Of a DNA stretch of 6,867 bases, positions 6,525 to 6,867 are shown piece by piece. Source of the stretch: Propionibacteriaceae bacterium. GTDB taxonomy: Bacteria; Actinomycetota; Actinomycetes; Propionibacteriales; Propionibacteriaceae. The notes below the pieces were generated by a model. The model did no database searches. It was not told the DNA's origin and saw nothing but the letters and a program-made list of their open reading frames with translations. The stretch covers positions 1-6,867 of the forward strand of contig DMIX01000250.1 of the NCBI GenBank assembly GCA_003451975.1. The letters are read 5' to 3'. The translations under genes were made by a program, and so were the position numbers. Position 1 is the first letter of the stretch. The number at the start of each line of letters is the position of its first letter.

Positions 6525-6867
6525 CGTCGAGTCACCGCTCGCAGCGCAGCGATGATCGCCTCCGGTGCTGGCGGGCAGCCAGGCACGTGGACGTCCACCT
6601 CGGTGAAGTCATCGACCGATCCGGCCACCGCATAGGAACCGGCAAAGGCCCCGCAGCCGCGGGTGCAGTCGCCGATGGAGACGATCACGCGTGGTTCGGG
6701 AGTGGCCTCGATGGTGTTCTGCAATGGTTCGGCCATGTTCTGGGTGACGACCCCGGTGATGGCAACGAGGTCGGCGTGCCGCGGCGAGGCGACCAGCCGC
6801 GCGCCGAGGCGTTCAGCGTCATAGACCGGGCCGAAGGCGGCCGCAATCTCGATCTCGCAGCCATTGC
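6521..6867 (-). CDS. NuoB/HycG-type 4Fe-4S small subunit, 5' end truncated
   Basis: This is the C-terminal 114 residues of the small, iron-sulfur subunit that pairs with the HycE-type protein and passes electrons through a proximal (N2-type) 4Fe-4S cluster. The reading frame continues upstream past the internal Met at 6736 to the right edge, beginning NGCEIEIAAAFGPVYD, so that Met is not the true start. Visible ligand positions are the Cys of NGCE (fragment residue 3), Cys67 in SIGDC and Cys97 in VPGCPPAPEA. The fourth ligand, normally the Cys just before NGCE, would lie just beyond the edge. An additional cysteine, Cys71 (GDCTRGCG), stands where a glycine is usual in NuoB. The M. tuberculosis counterpart (Rv0082) is about 159 residues, so about 45 residues are missing here. 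Unlike the large subunit, its cofactor site looks intact. It is the first visible gene of the operon and overlaps the next start by four bases. Confidence 0.93.
   Translation of the reverse strand, partial: NGCEIEIAAAFGPVYDAERLGARLVASPRHADLVAITGVVTQNMAEPLQNTIEATPEPRVIVSIGDCTRGCGAFAGSYAVAGSVDDFTEVDVHVPGCPPAPEAIIAALRAVTRR

Noticed and set aside
6521..6736. A separate 71-residue protein starting at the internal ATG at 6736.
   Set aside because: The same frame is open upstream to the window edge and encodes the conserved NGCE iron-sulfur motif, so this Met is internal to the small subunit.

Overview
The window is an almost gap-free stretch of a single operon read on the minus strand, from the right edge to the left edge. 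It encodes a membrane-bound complex of the formate-hydrogenlyase / hydrogenase-4 / Complex I superfamily. In transcription order the genes are: a NuoB/HycG-type iron-sulfur small subunit (5' end cut by the right edge), a large HyfB/HycC-type antiporter-like subunit, HycD/HyfC (NuoH-like), HyfE/HycP (NuoK-like), HyfF/HycQ (a second antiporter-like subunit), and a HycE/HyfG-type large subunit in which NuoC-like and NuoD-like domains are fused (3' end cut by the left edge). The large subunit is open from its ATG at 1472 to base 1: 490 complete codons with no stop.

The high GC content, strong G/C preference at third codon positions, gene order and protein lengths match the Rv0082-Rv0083-hycD-hycP-hycQ-hycE locus of Mycobacterium tuberculosis as I remember it. 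I therefore infer a mycobacterium or a close actinobacterial relative. No species can be named from the sequence alone.

The main point is that the complex looks like a hydrogenase but should not be one. In the large subunit all four cysteines that would hold the NiFe centre are replaced: Ser203 and Thr206 in the first motif, Ser460 and Thr463 in the second. The small subunit keeps the visible cysteines for its 4Fe-4S cluster, and both antiporter-like subunits keep the TM5 glutamate and TM7 lysine used in proton translocation. This is the pattern of the 'energy-converting hydrogenase-related' (Ehr) complexes, whose electron donor and acceptor are not established.

The genes are tightly packed. 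Three junctions are ATGA overlaps, one is a TGATG overlap, and one is a 9-base gap in which the ribosome binding site overlaps the upstream stop codon. No promoter, terminator, RNA gene, mobile element or CRISPR array is visible. The promoter must lie beyond the right edge. The membrane subunits would form the proton-translocating arm, and the small and large subunits the cytoplasmic redox arm docked on HycD.
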